Origin: Candidatus Thiodiazotropha sp.
GTDB lineage: Bacteria; Pseudomonadota; Gammaproteobacteria; Chromatiales; Chromatiaceae
Assembly: GCA_023838465.1 (NCBI GenBank)
Contig: JAIVEQ010000032.1
Location: 1 to 51,636, forward strand
Length of the DNA: 51,636 bases
Reading direction: 5' to 3'
Positions 42,906 to 51,636 of this stretch are shown here, piece by piece. Every line of letters begins with the position of its first letter. The stretch's first letter is position 1. Under the pieces are notes generated by a model. The model did not search any database, was not told the DNA's origin, and was given only the letters and a program-made list of their open reading frames with translations. The position numbers and the translations under genes were made by a program.

Positions 42906-44792
42906 ATGCAGTCTTGGCAAGGACTCAGTTTGGCTATTATGTTCCATTGGATGACATCTCGATTAAATCGTCGATTTCTGGTTGCAACTGCAGCTGGATT
43001 GCTGATGAGTACGCTCATCTTTCTGATGCTTTTCCTAGGTATGTACAAATCAGAAATCGGCCGGGAACGAACCGAAGCGGTCACTCAGGTTAATCAACTG
43101 TTACGCACTTCATTGGAAAATGCGATGTTGAAACGCGATCTCGACGGTCTCCGCCATATTGTTCATGGATTAGGCCAGCAGCAGAACATTGTCAATGTAA
43201 TGATAACTAACCCGGCTGGTGAAGTACGATTCGCAGACTCCCCCACTCTTCTCGGTGACACGCTGATATTTAATAAAAAAAATAACGATGCCACTGCAGG
43301 TTTTATTATCGACAATGCTGGACATGAAGTACTACGCAGTATCAACCCTGTGCATAACAAAGCACCCTGTACAGAGTGCCACGGCCCGATCAATATAAAT
43401 CCTATCAACGGCATCCTATACGTGGATTACGATGCAGCCTCATTACGTCAGCATGCCTGGCAAACGACCTTGGTATTGATGGGATCCGGTGCAATCATCG
43501 TACTAATTAACATTACCGGAGGTTGGTGGTTTATTCGTCGCTATGTCTTGAAACCGATCTCTACACTGTCAGATGCCAGTGACGCATTGAGTCAAGGTGA
43601 ATTAAAGACGCGCGTTACATTGCAAGGAGAGGATGAGTTGGCACGACTCGGTCATACCATTAACCGAATGGCGGGCAACCTTCAGGATAAACTCCGAGAA
43701 CTGAAGGAAAAGGAAGTATTCCTCCAGTCCTTGGTTGATGCTATCCCCGATGGGGTAAGAATCATTGACAGTAATTATAATGTGCAACTGGTTAATAGGA
43801 GTTATAAAGAGCAACTCGGCCTTTCGGACAAATCTGCCCTGGATGTCTGCTACAAGTACTCCCACAATCGAACCGAGCCATGCCCACCCACACTCATCAC
43901 CTGTCCGGTTCATGAAATAGTTCAGCACGGGAAACCGGTCAAGGCCCTGCATCATCATACCCGGCATGACGGCAGTCGCATGGATGTTGAAATCTATGCA
44001 GCACCCATGAAGAGCTATATCAACGGTAAGATGGAGCAATTAATTGTTGAATCTATCCGTGACCTGGAAAAGTCCGTCAAATACTCGCAGGAGCAAAAAC
44101 TTTCTGAACTTGGGCGTTTGGCAACCGGTGTCGCTCATGAAATTTACAATCCTCTGACTTCGGTGCGCATAGCTTTACATGCCTCGCTGCAAATACTCGC
44201 GGAGCTCGACATGCCGACTGATGAAGTATCCAGCTACTTGGAGATACTCGATAAAGAGGTGGATAATTGTATTGATGTGACAGAGCATCTTTTGAAACTG
44301 GGTGCACCACAAGACTCCTCCCCGTTATTGCTTGATATTCAAAGCGTACTTCGGGACACCATCAGCCTGCTACACTGGGAGGCTGAAAACAACAAAATCG
44401 AGATTATTGAAAACTACCAGCCTGGGTTGCGAATTCTCGCTATCGACAGTGAAATGCGCATGGTCACCCTCAATCTTGCACAGAATGCCTTTCATGCCAT
44501 GCCAAATGGCGGCACGCTTAAGATAAATACCGCACGAACCGGCATCGGGATAGAAATTGTTTTTCGTGATAGCGGGGTTGGTATCAAAGAGAATGACTTG
44601 AAGAAGATCTTCGATCCTTTTTTCAGTCGCCGCGCTGATGGTTCTCATGGGACAGGATTAGGTCTCTCCATCACCCATACAATCATTAAAAACCATGATG
44701 GTAAAATTTCAGTCAATAGCTCAGAAGGTGACGGTAGTACGTTTCGCGTACTGCTACCCGACCCTGATAAAACATTAGGTGAAATAAAATGA
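42906..44792 (+). CDS. Sensor histidine kinase with periplasmic c-heme (CxxCH) motif
   Basis: About 628 residues from ATG 42906; ATGs at 42939 or 42951 are also possible, while the upstream TTG at 42888 is unlikely. Order: membrane helix (FLVATAAGLLMSTLIFLMLFL), about 130-residue periplasmic sensor, second membrane helix, HAMP, PAS and HisKA/HATPase. The sensor ends with APCTECHGP (43368-43382), a c-type heme attachment site just before the second helix. The PAS has a C-x9-11-C-x-C-P-V-H-type cysteine group. Kinase motifs: VAHEIYNPLTS, NLAQNAFHAMPNGG, DSGVGI, GTGLGLS. Overlaps its regulator gene by four bases. Confidence 0.9.
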   Translation: MQSWQGLSLAIMFHWMTSRLNRRFLVATAAGLLMSTLIFLMLFLGMYKSEIGRERTEAVTQVNQLLRTSLENAMLKRDLDGLRHIVHGLGQQQNIVNVMITNPAGEVRFADSPTLLGDTLIFNKKNNDATAGFIIDNAGHEVLRSINPVHNKAPCTECHGPININPINGILYVDYDAASLRQHAWQTTLVLMGSGAIIVLINITGGWWFIRRYVLKPISTLSDASDALSQGELKTRVTLQGEDELARLGHTINRMAGNLQDKLRELKEKEVFLQSLVDAIPDGVRIIDSNYNVQLVNRSYKEQLGLSDKSALDVCYKYSHNRTEPCPPTLITCPVHEIVQHGKPVKALHHHTRHDGSRMDVEIYAAPMKSYINGKMEQLIVESIRDLEKSVKYSQEQKLSELGRLATGVAHEIYNPLTSVRIALHASLQILAELDMPTDEVSSYLEILDKEVDNCIDVTEHLLKLGAPQDSSPLLLDIQSVLRDTISLLHWEAENNKIEIIENYQPGLRILAIDSEMRMVTLNLAQNAFHAMPNGGTLKINTARTGIGIEIVFRDSGVGIKENDLKKIFDPFFSRRADGSHGTGLGLSITHTIIKNHDGKISVNSSEGDGSTFRVLLPDPDKTLGEIK

Positions 44793-46156
44793 GTGAATCG
44801 ATTCTTGTGATTGAGGATGACACCACTCTGAATCAATTAATAGTACGCCAATTAACCAAAGCGGGCTATCAATCATCAGGGGTACTTAGTTGGTCTGCAG
44901 CACAGAAACATCTACACAGCAACGAGCCTTCATTAATTGTTATGGACGCCCGACTCCCTGATGGTAATAGTCTTGAACAATTGCCATCTATTGTTGACGA
45001 ATATCCCGTCATTATTCTCACTGCTTACGGTTCAGTAAAAGACGCTGTCGATGCGATGAAAAAAGGTGCTGCTGATTACCTTTTAAAACCTATCAGCCCT
45101 GAAGAGTTGTTACTGACCGTAGAAAGAGCCATTTCAACAGCAGCCTTGCGGAATGACCATCAATTTTGTAAACGTCAGCTTCGTGCCACAACCTACAAGG
45201 AGCGGACATTGATTGGTCATAGCAGTGTCTTGGAAGCGATTCGGCGACTGATCGAGGCCGTAGCACAGGATGATATTTCAGTGCTGGTTCAGGGTGACAG
45301 TGGCACCGGGAAAGAGCTTGTTGCACGAGCTATTCATGAATACAGTCCCCGGTCATCACGCAATTTTGTTGCTGTGGACTGCTGTACACTCCAGGAAAAA
45401 CTCTTCGAATCTGAGCTGTTTGGACATGAAAAAGGGGCATTCACCGGTGCCGACAGACAAAAGAAAGGACTTATTGAAGGTGCAGCAGGAGGTACTCTAT
45501 TCCTTGACGAAATTGGCGAAATTGATCCAAGTATACAATCAAAATTATTACGTGTACTTGAGACTGGAATCTTCAGACGACTGGGGGGTATAAAAGATCT
45601 GGTTGCCGATGTACGCATTGTTGCAGCCACGAACCGTAATTTGGAGGAGATGGCAAATACAGATGGATTCAGAGCTGATCTCTACTATCGCCTGAATGGT
45701 TTCAATATCACTGTTCCACCTCTTCGTGATCGTCGAGAGGACATTCCTCAACTTGCTGATAATTTTATAAAAAATCACAACTTTTCGCGCCGTATTGATA
45801 AGCAACTTACACCTGCTGCAGTACGTAAGCTAACGGCCTATGACTGGCCGGGTAATATTCGTGAGCTGAAAAATGTGGTTGAACGTGCGATTATTCTCTC
45901 TCGAGACAAGAAAAGTATCCAGCCTGAACATCTTGCTTTCGGTCCATCAAAGAGTTACCAACGAGCAGTCATCAACCTCGCCTTCGATCACGATCCAAGC
46001 CTGGAAGAGCTGACCGCAAAATATTTAATGCAACAATTGAAAAAATATTCAGGCCGTAGATCACAGGTCGCAGAGGTCATGGGTATAAGTGAACGCAGCG
46101 TCTATCGAATGATCAAGCGGTATAATCTTACAGCGCATATGCTAATCGAACATTAG
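44789..46156 (+). CDS. NtrC-family sigma-54-dependent response regulator
   Basis: 455 residues: receiver (Asp53 in LIVMDARLPDGN), AAA+ domain with Walker A GDSGTGKE (169-176), intact GAFTGA (216-221), Walker B GGTLFLDE, arginine finger FRADLYYRL and WPGNIREL, and a Fis-type HTH (GRRSQVAEVMGISERSVYRM). It should activate sigma-54 promoters. Coupled by ATGA overlap to the heme-motif kinase, which is its likely partner. Target genes are unknown; no clear -24/-12 element is seen nearby. It contrasts with the GAFTGA-less regulator at 19884. Confidence 0.94.
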   Translation: MSESILVIEDDTTLNQLIVRQLTKAGYQSSGVLSWSAAQKHLHSNEPSLIVMDARLPDGNSLEQLPSIVDEYPVIILTAYGSVKDAVDAMKKGAADYLLKPISPEELLLTVERAISTAALRNDHQFCKRQLRATTYKERTLIGHSSVLEAIRRLIEAVAQDDISVLVQGDSGTGKELVARAIHEYSPRSSRNFVAVDCCTLQEKLFESELFGHEKGAFTGADRQKKGLIEGAAGGTLFLDEIGEIDPSIQSKLLRVLETGIFRRLGGIKDLVADVRIVAATNRNLEEMANTDGFRADLYYRLNGFNITVPPLRDRREDIPQLADNFIKNHNFSRRIDKQLTPAAVRKLTAYDWPGNIRELKNVVERAIILSRDKKSIQPEHLAFGPSKSYQRAVINLAFDHDPSLEELTAKYLMQQLKKYSGRRSQVAEVMGISERSVYRMIKRYNLTAHMLIEH

Positions 46157-46513
46157 CGTCAATCTCGATCAAAATAGTCAATCAAGCTGACTGTATAAAA
46201 GCTGCGCCAATAGACATAAAGATTACATACACTATTAGAATGACTCATTTACGTCATTTCATATGACGCCTAATCTCTCTACAGAAAGACTTACCTGAAT
46301 AGCTTAAGGCTAGATTCCAGGGGTCCAATTTAGATTTTGACTCCCCCAAATATCCAGATCTGTCATACATTGTATAGAGAAGCATCCTAATTAATCTCTA
46401 AATGGTGTATTTTCGGCAAACTCTGTAGTATTTCACAGTTGCCTCCATACCTATTGCATCAGGTACAATGGCGCTCTTTTGTTAGAACCCCTATTTAAAC
46501 AGTATCGTGTAGT
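46157..46513. other. Non-coding gap before the hybrid kinase
   Basis: 357 bases without a gene. A small inverted repeat CGTCAT-TTCAT-ATGACG lies at 46252-46268. No tRNA, riboswitch or T-tract terminator is recognisable. The promoter of the hybrid kinase is expected in the last 150 bases. Confidence 0.55.
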
Positions 46514-48661
46514 ATGACAGTGGACAGTTCCCATCTAAAGATGAATAAATTCAACATCAACTCGAAACTTAGCCCAAAAGCAAGACAGGAGTTTCAGCAG
46601 GGTACTGTTCGGCTCCTTTTTATTACCCTCTTTTCTACTTATATCTACTCTCTCAAGACGCTTATACCTGTAACAGAGTCTGTTCATCATTTCCATCTTT
46701 ATGCATCATTGAGCTATATACTATTCTCGATTCTGATACTTGCTGGCTTTTTATATCATGCGGAATCATCACTGATTCGTAGAGTAGTTACCCTGATAGG
46801 TGATAATGCAATCGTTTTTTATGGTCTCTACACAATGGGGGAATATGGCACTCCACTTTTCGCCATCATGCTTCTTATCACTGTTGGGTATGGTGTGCGT
46901 TTCGGGATTCCTTATTTATATGCTGCGACAGTCATCTCCAACATCGGTTTTCTAATCGTTATCGAGACAGCTGCCTTCTGGATGGAGAATAGGTTTCTTA
47001 GCTACAGCCTGCTGGCTACTAATATCATTATTCCTGTCTTTGTCTCTTATTTATTAAGAAATCTGTTGCTGGCAAAACAACAGGCACAAATAGCAAACGA
47101 GGCTAAATCAAGATTTTTAGCCAATATGAGCCATGAGATACGTACACCTTTGACAGGAATTATCGGTGTAAGTGAACTGATGCGCCAGCAACAGCATACG
47201 CCCTCTACAAATGAGAATATTACAATAATAGAATCTTCATCAAAACACCTCTTATCCATACTCAACGATGTACTTGACATTTCTAAGATTGAGGCGGGTT
47301 ACGTTACTATTGAGAATAAGCCTTTTGATTTGTACGCTTTGATACATTTCGTTGCAAACAGCCACTTGTTAGTCGCACAGACTAAATCACTTAAACTACA
47401 TACCCAGGTATCAGCTCATGTCCCATTCTATATCTCAGGTGATCAGATTCGCTTACGACAAGTTCTTATGAACCTGCTGAGTAATGCCGTTAAGTTTACC
47501 GATACGGGTCACATAGAACTTATAGTGAAACGAATAACCAGCAAAGAGCATAGGACATTAGTCAGTTTCGAAGTAGTTGATACAGGAATCGGCATCAGCC
47601 AGGAAATGCAGACCGTGATTTTTGAACGATTTACTCAACTTGAGGATTCAGATGCGCGTAAGGTTGGTGGAACAGGTCTTGGAATGGCGATTGCCTACGA
47701 CTTAGTCAAACTTATGGGAGGTGAACTATCGGTCGATAGCAATATAGGTGAAGGTAGTCGGTTCTTCTTTAACTTAGAATTTTGTGAGGCATTAAGTTCA
47801 AATCTTGATTATTTTGCTGGCTGTAAGACAATCACCATTACTCATAGTGTTGAATTCGCAGAATCCATTGAAGAATTCCTCTCAGGTTGGTCAGTATCCA
47901 ATACACTACTCCATGAAAAAAGTGACATCATTCAGTTGGAAAAAGGTCACACAAGCAAACTGCCCGGATCATTGATCATATTTGATGAGTCCTGCCTACA
48001 GTTTGATAAAGAAGGATACTACAATCAACTACTTTCTAACCCATTGTTTTATGCTAGAACTATCTTTATACGTAATCAGCAAAAATCAATTGGAAAAATT
48101 TCTCCTATTCTTGATACCTGTATCGTTGTTGATTCGCCCAATGAGGAAAAGCTACTCCGCAACGCCATACACTATCTGTTATCAAAGGGACCACTGGCCA
48201 GTGATACGAACCTGCCTATTAAGGAAAGCCGCAGCATTGATAGGGATAAAAAGATACTTGTCGCAGAAGACAGCCCGGTAATTCGCTACCTCATTAAGGA
48301 AATCCTGGAACGGGAGGGATATCAGGCTGTAATGCATGATAATAGTCAAAGCGCTCTTGAACAACTAAATAATGACAGATTCGATGTTGCAATTCTTGAT
48401 ATGCAGATGCCGATAATAACCGGTATAGATATCATTAAGCAGGTACGTGCTGGTTGTCGCATCAATCAATCTATTCCAATCATGATACTGACTGCCAATC
48501 TAACCCATGAAGCACAGCAACGATGCACTGCAGCGGGCTGTGATGCATTTCTAACCAAACCAATTAACTCTTTCCACTTCTTACAAACAATTGAAGCTCT
48601 GATATTAACCGTACCAAACAGGCTGTCTAATCAAACACTAAAACAGCACACGAGTAATTAA
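46514..48661 (+). CDS. RpfC-like hybrid histidine kinase
   Basis: 715 residues. N-terminal region with about five or six membrane helices (45-190) of the RpfC-like input type, HisKA with His207 in [12 protein letters not shown], HATPase with [19 protein letters not shown] and GGTGLGMAI, a degenerate spacer of receiver-like sequence (440-575), and a receiver with LVAEDSPV and Asp629 in AILDMQMP, then LTKP. No HPt domain is present, unlike canonical RpfC, so a separate phosphotransfer protein would be needed. In Xanthomonas RpfC senses fatty-acid signals; no rpfF or rpfG is in the window. It may or may not share a pathway with the pair upstream. Confidence 0.9.
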   Translation: MTVDSSHLKMNKFNINSKLSPKARQEFQQGTVRLLFITLFSTYIYSLKTLIPVTESVHHFHLYASLSYILFSILILAGFLYHAESSLIRRVVTLIGDNAIVFYGLYTMGEYGTPLFAIMLLITVGYGVRFGIPYLYAATVISNIGFLIVIETAAFWMENRFLSYSLLATNIIIPVFVSYLLRNLLLAKQQAQIANEAKSRFLANMSHEIRTPLTGIIGVSELMRQQQHTPSTNENITIIESSSKHLLSILNDVLDISKIEAGYVTIENKPFDLYALIHFVANSHLLVAQTKSLKLHTQVSAHVPFYISGDQIRLRQVLMNLLSNAVKFTDTGHIELIVKRITSKEHRTLVSFEVVDTGIGISQEMQTVIFERFTQLEDSDARKVGGTGLGMAIAYDLVKLMGGELSVDSNIGEGSRFFFNLEFCEALSSNLDYFAGCKTITITHSVEFAESIEEFLSGWSVSNTLLHEKSDIIQLEKGHTSKLPGSLIIFDESCLQFDKEGYYNQLLSNPLFYARTIFIRNQQKSIGKISPILDTCIVVDSPNEEKLLRNAIHYLLSKGPLASDTNLPIKESRSIDRDKKILVAEDSPVIRYLIKEILEREGYQAVMHDNSQSALEQLNNDRFDVAILDMQMPIITGIDIIKQVRAGCRINQSIPIMILTANLTHEAQQRCTAAGCDAFLTKPINSFHFLQTIEALILTVPNRLSNQTLKQHTSN

Positions 48662-48722
48662 CATAGTTTTAACTATAAAATGTAATAGTTGATACGGCCT
48701 GTTGAAAAAGCCGCTACACACA

Positions 48723-48748
48723 AAAAAGGTTGCCTAGACAACCTTTTT
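48723..48748. terminator. Bidirectional intrinsic terminator
   Basis: AAAAAGGTTG, loop CCTAGA, CAACCTTTTT: a 10-bp stem with A-tract and T-tract on both strands, centred between the convergent hybrid-kinase and DUF1318 genes. It can serve both transcripts. Confidence 0.9.
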
Positions 48749-48784
48749 AAATAACCATTGTGGCTTGACAGTAATCCTTGTAAT

Positions 48785-49417
48785 CTATTTTTTCTGCCAC
48801 TTACCACCTGCATCTTGAAACCAATATCCTTTTGGTGCCTCCTCTACCCAAACCCGTGCAAAAGTATCACGAATATCTTTCTCCCATTGAGGCTGTCCAT
48901 TCGCTCTGGCTATCTCCGCATAGAGGCTCTTACGATCACCATTTTCATCTACAACCAGCTTCTTTACCTTGTTACGGTCTCGCAGTGAAATAAGCTTCAG
49001 ATCTCGTATGGCGACCAAACCATTATTAGTAAATCCCAAAGCCCCCGAACGATAGTATCCAGCCAGTCCAGTTTGACGACCTGACATCGATGACCTAAGA
49101 CTGCGAATCGCAGGTGAATCAATATCTATATTCGGTTGTGCTGCCTGAGCAGGCGGTACAAAAAAGTCCAACACCCTTACCATAGCAGAAGAATAATAAC
49201 TATTTGTATGCTCTAAAGAAGATTGTTTATCATCTACTTTTGGTGTTGATTCCGGCGCCTGATTTTCCTGCTTCGCAGGTGCCTTCTCACCGAGCACATC
49301 ACGCACAATGGTCCTTGCAGCCTCCTCTGCAGCAGCAGCTGGAAAATAGATATTAATTGTCACACAAGCCACCAGACTCAGTGCCATAAAGGGATATCCG
49401 AGAAAGCGTTTCAGCAT
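48785..49417 (-). CDS. DUF1318 (YdbL-like) lipoprotein
   Basis: 210 residues from ATG 49417, with AAGGAAT well spaced; a longer frame to 49495 is unlikely. Lipobox SLVAC, then TINIYFPAAAAEEAARTI directly after the lipidated Cys, an acidic linker of about 60 residues, and the DUF1318 domain (from about residue 95: GYYRSGALGFTNNGLVAIRDL to GYWFQDAGGKWQKK). E. coli YdbL is a soluble periplasmic protein encoded with ydbH and ynbE; YdbH-YnbE form an inter-membrane lipid bridge. Here YdbL-like is lipidated and no ynbE lies between it and the ydbH-like gene. Confidence 0.88.
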   Translation of the reverse strand: MLKRFLGYPFMALSLVACVTINIYFPAAAAEEAARTIVRDVLGEKAPAKQENQAPESTPKVDDKQSSLEHTNSYYSSAMVRVLDFFVPPAQAAQPNIDIDSPAIRSLRSSMSGRQTGLAGYYRSGALGFTNNGLVAIRDLKLISLRDRNKVKKLVVDENGDRKSLYAEIARANGQPQWEKDIRDTFARVWVEEAPKGYWFQDAGGKWQKK

Positions 49418-49589
49418 GTTTGATTCCTTACATAGGGTTGTTTTTTGAGATACTTTTCGATAAAAATACTCTTGCTTAGTTCTGGAATATTTCATTTATT
49501 AACACAAACTCACTCACCAATATTGTAATCTTTTACAGTAATTAACATTCTTTGGTGTCTACCCATTCCCTTTTTTGTTACTTATCAGA

Positions 49590-51521
49590 CTATCTGACCT
49601 CCATCCCTTCGACACGGATATTTTTCAACCGTTCCAACAAGGTTTTCCACGCGACTTGTCGATTTCTTGCTATTACATCAATTCTAGGGAGACCAGACCC
49701 CTTAACGAGATAGTAGCCACCGTCAGAATGCTCCATTCCGTCCAGTTCTGCAATACTACCTTGTAGATTTGCCTGCAGCTCGATCCTGTTATATCTGAAC
49801 TCTTTAAAGATACCCAGGAAGGTACTTGAAAGACCACTACCCACGCCATTCCCAAGAGAGGTCAGGTTATCCACCGCACGTTGGCTAATACGATGTGATG
49901 TCTTGTCATTTTCCGGCGTATTAAAACGGGCTCGAAAGGCAATAGGTTCCCAATTTGCCAGATGCAGCCCCTCAACGCGCCCTTCAAGACCACCCTCTAT
50001 ATGCCCAAACGAGAATGTCTGTGTGATTTGGGCCAGCTCCAAATCGCTTAGATGCAGATCTGCGAATAACTCAGGTACTCTACCCAGTGGATCCTTGATG
50101 ACGAGTTGACCTATGCTTATAGCGCCTCCAAAAACATCAAACTTCAACTCCCCATCTAATTTCAGTGCATGGTACCTGTAATGAACAGTAGGTATGCTTC
50201 CATTCAGTTGCCCTTTCATAGTCGGCCAACCAAATGAATTGGCAAGTGCTTGAAGAGAGATATCGGTGAGCTGAGCACTGGTTGTCCATTCTGGTGAATG
50301 ATCTAGCAAACCCTGTGCATTGAGTTGCTCGATATGGATGAATCCATCCATCAGCGGTATGTCCACTGGCTCTAGAAATGAAACTTCGCCACTTTGCGCT
50401 CGCGCATGGATCGTGATCGGTCCGTAATCGATTTTATAGAGTTGACCACCTTCAATTTGTATATGGGATGCATCGGATTGACCATCCCGTAACCACGCCA
50501 ATTGGCCAGACAGCCCATACAAGGCAAAAAGACTGCGTTTGTCATCAACGGAGACCCGTTCCATTGATGAGTTAAAACGTTGTAATTGCCCATCTTTTAA
50601 CTCCAGTTCAGCTTTAACCACTCCGGTTGTCTCAAGATCATCCATCAGGGTACCTATTAGAAAAGGTTGTAAAACTGTGGTGTACAACCCTTCCAACTCA
50701 TCAACCTGAAGTTGGATGTTTGCCTCTATCACATGGTTTTTCGTAATATCTAATATAGCCTGGCCCTGTGCTGTCACGACCTGCGGCACAATCAATTGAG
50801 ACTTATCAATCTGTAATTGTTCAGAAACCGGTCTCCATCGTCCCTGCAGGCTCATCTCAACCGGTTTTTTGGCTATTTCCAGAAAAAGCGGATCCGAATA
50901 GAACTCGCCTTGAGAGAGTGTGAGTTTTGTCTCTCCCAGCCAGTCTGCATGTTTTCGCCTGGCATTCAGATTCAATTTCAAAAACCCACCCTCTGCTACT
51001 TGCAGACCTTCCCTATCAGCATAGGCCAAATTTTGAATTTGAAGTGCCAGTTTGACGGAGTCAGGCTGGTCTGAGTGCCCGGATAGTTTGGCCTGTAGCG
51101 TTGCCTCACCAGAAAGATTCCAGTCCTTAGGTAAAGGCAGTACATCAATTTGCTTTCGTAAGGAATCAAGCTTGAGTCTTTTGCCTTTAAGTGCCAGCTT
51201 CCATTGCCCCTCAGTTAGCTCGAGTTCAAATCCCGCACCGCCGCCAGCGAACTTTAGGCCGCCGACCTGTAGTTTAAGATGTTCACTGTCAATAAACTGG
51301 CCACTTGCTGCTAGATCCTGTGGACCATAAGGGGAATCAGCAATTCGTAACCGCCCCCCTGTACAGATGTACGCCTGTTCATGTCGTTGAATGGCAGGAC
51401 AATTGAACTCAATACCGTTTACTTGACCTGGCAATGCACTATGGACGAATGTCGAGGCAGCCACATTAACAGCCAACTGGTTATCATCGGATAGTGCCAG
51501 TTCAACATTCAGCCCTTGCAT
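49590..51521 (-). CDS. ydbH: YdbH-like AsmA-superfamily protein, 5' end uncertain
   Basis: 643 residues visible from ATG 51521. Repetitive beta-strand sequence over the whole length, and a C-terminal family signature: TFSFGHIEGGLEGRVEGL, NWEPIAFRARFNTPE, RISQRAVDNLTSLG and GGYYLVKGSGLPRIDVI. YdbH-type proteins are inner-membrane-anchored periplasmic bridges for phospholipid transport to the outer membrane, older annotation being dicarboxylate transport. The called start has no membrane anchor or signal. The frame stays open 17 codons further up to a TAA at 51575-51573, so the N-terminus is either frameshifted or truncated near the window edge. Confidence 0.82.
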   Translation of the reverse strand: MQGLNVELALSDDNQLAVNVAASTFVHSALPGQVNGIEFNCPAIQRHEQAYICTGGRLRIADSPYGPQDLAASGQFIDSEHLKLQVGGLKFAGGGAGFELELTEGQWKLALKGKRLKLDSLRKQIDVLPLPKDWNLSGEATLQAKLSGHSDQPDSVKLALQIQNLAYADREGLQVAEGGFLKLNLNARRKHADWLGETKLTLSQGEFYSDPLFLEIAKKPVEMSLQGRWRPVSEQLQIDKSQLIVPQVVTAQGQAILDITKNHVIEANIQLQVDELEGLYTTVLQPFLIGTLMDDLETTGVVKAELELKDGQLQRFNSSMERVSVDDKRSLFALYGLSGQLAWLRDGQSDASHIQIEGGQLYKIDYGPITIHARAQSGEVSFLEPVDIPLMDGFIHIEQLNAQGLLDHSPEWTTSAQLTDISLQALANSFGWPTMKGQLNGSIPTVHYRYHALKLDGELKFDVFGGAISIGQLVIKDPLGRVPELFADLHLSDLELAQITQTFSFGHIEGGLEGRVEGLHLANWEPIAFRARFNTPENDKTSHRISQRAVDNLTSLGNGVGSGLSSTFLGIFKEFRYNRIELQANLQGSIAELDGMEHSDGGYYLVKGSGLPRIDVIARNRQVAWKTLLERLKNIRVEGMEVR

Positions 51522-51636
51522 CGACCATCCACTGGCAGTTATTTTAGGGTCTATCCGGGTTTCGCAAAGAAATTAAGGTATTGATCGGCCACAGATTCTT
51601 CTCTATTTTTGATGTTGAAAAGGCATCAAAAAACAG

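Overview
The window reads as a 51.6 kb chromosomal segment of a free-living or symbiotic gammaproteobacterium, most like the Chromatiales and other marine sulfur-oxidiser-type lineages. The basis is paired core genes in gammaproteobacterial form (cvpA-purF, glnS next to gltX, gltA with yaeQ and arfB, greB, srkA, tpm, ubiT, a YdbH/YdbL pair), a CbrXAB-type system, a MotY-type flagellar protein, CheV, two hemerythrins and a c-heme sensor kinase. The genus is inference. I see no phage, plasmid, complete insertion sequence or CRISPR array. Repeats are limited to short dispersed palindromes.

Layout. 0.1-2.6 kb: murI (+), ubiT (-) and a TauD-like dioxygenase (+). 2.7-8.5 kb, minus strand: cvpA-purF, tRNA-Ala(GGC), glnS and gltX; then tRNA-Val(CAC) on plus. 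8.8-10.9 kb: a lipase-like hydrolase translationally coupled to a two-part acyltransferase/membrane protein. 11.3-12.2 kb: a MotY-like OmpA protein. 12.4-15.1 kb: an operon of DUF6394 membrane protein, a TrkA-type potassium channel that is frameshifted in its first membrane segment, and a hemerythrin-domain protein. 15.1-16.6 kb: a hairpin-rich non-coding stretch, then cheV. 16.7-21.2 kb: cbrX-cbrA-cbrB-like operon (small membrane protein, symporter-histidine kinase, AAA+ response regulator). 21.3-23.2 kb: a REC-PAS-degenerate GGDEF protein and a TerB-like protein.

23.7-30.6 kb is a carboxylate/acetate block: DUF4212 subunit and sodium:solute symporter, a cNMP-CBS-nucleotidyltransferase (DUF294) protein, a DEDDh exonuclease and acetyl-CoA synthetase. 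30.7-35.9 kb holds small unknown proteins, a bacteriohemerythrin, a GNAT acetyltransferase, and a lipoprotein subtilase coupled to a PrcB-like lipoprotein. 36-42.5 kb is housekeeping and metabolism: greB, srkA, tpm, yaeQ, gltA, arfB and a PQQ-type sugar dehydrogenase. 42.9-48.7 kb is a signalling block: a CxxCH-bearing sensor kinase, an NtrC-type regulator with intact GAFTGA, and an RpfC-like hybrid kinase. 48.8 kb to the edge: a DUF1318 (YdbL-like) lipoprotein and a YdbH-like AsmA-fold protein whose 5' end is not resolved.

The most interesting hypothesis links the CbrAB-like system to the acetate block. The CbrB-like regulator keeps its ATPase motifs but lacks the GAFTGA loop used to contact sigma-54. 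A near-perfect 17-bp palindrome (TGTTACCTAAGGTAACA) just before cbrX recurs with 15/17 matches upstream of the symporter operon, about 50 bp upstream of a sigma-70-like promoter. This suggests, by inference only, a CbrB variant that works at sigma-70 promoters of carboxylate uptake genes. Other observations worth a second look are the broken potassium channel, the hairpin-rich cheV leader, the subtilase/PrcB pair, and a lipidated YdbL-like protein in a locus that lacks ynbE.
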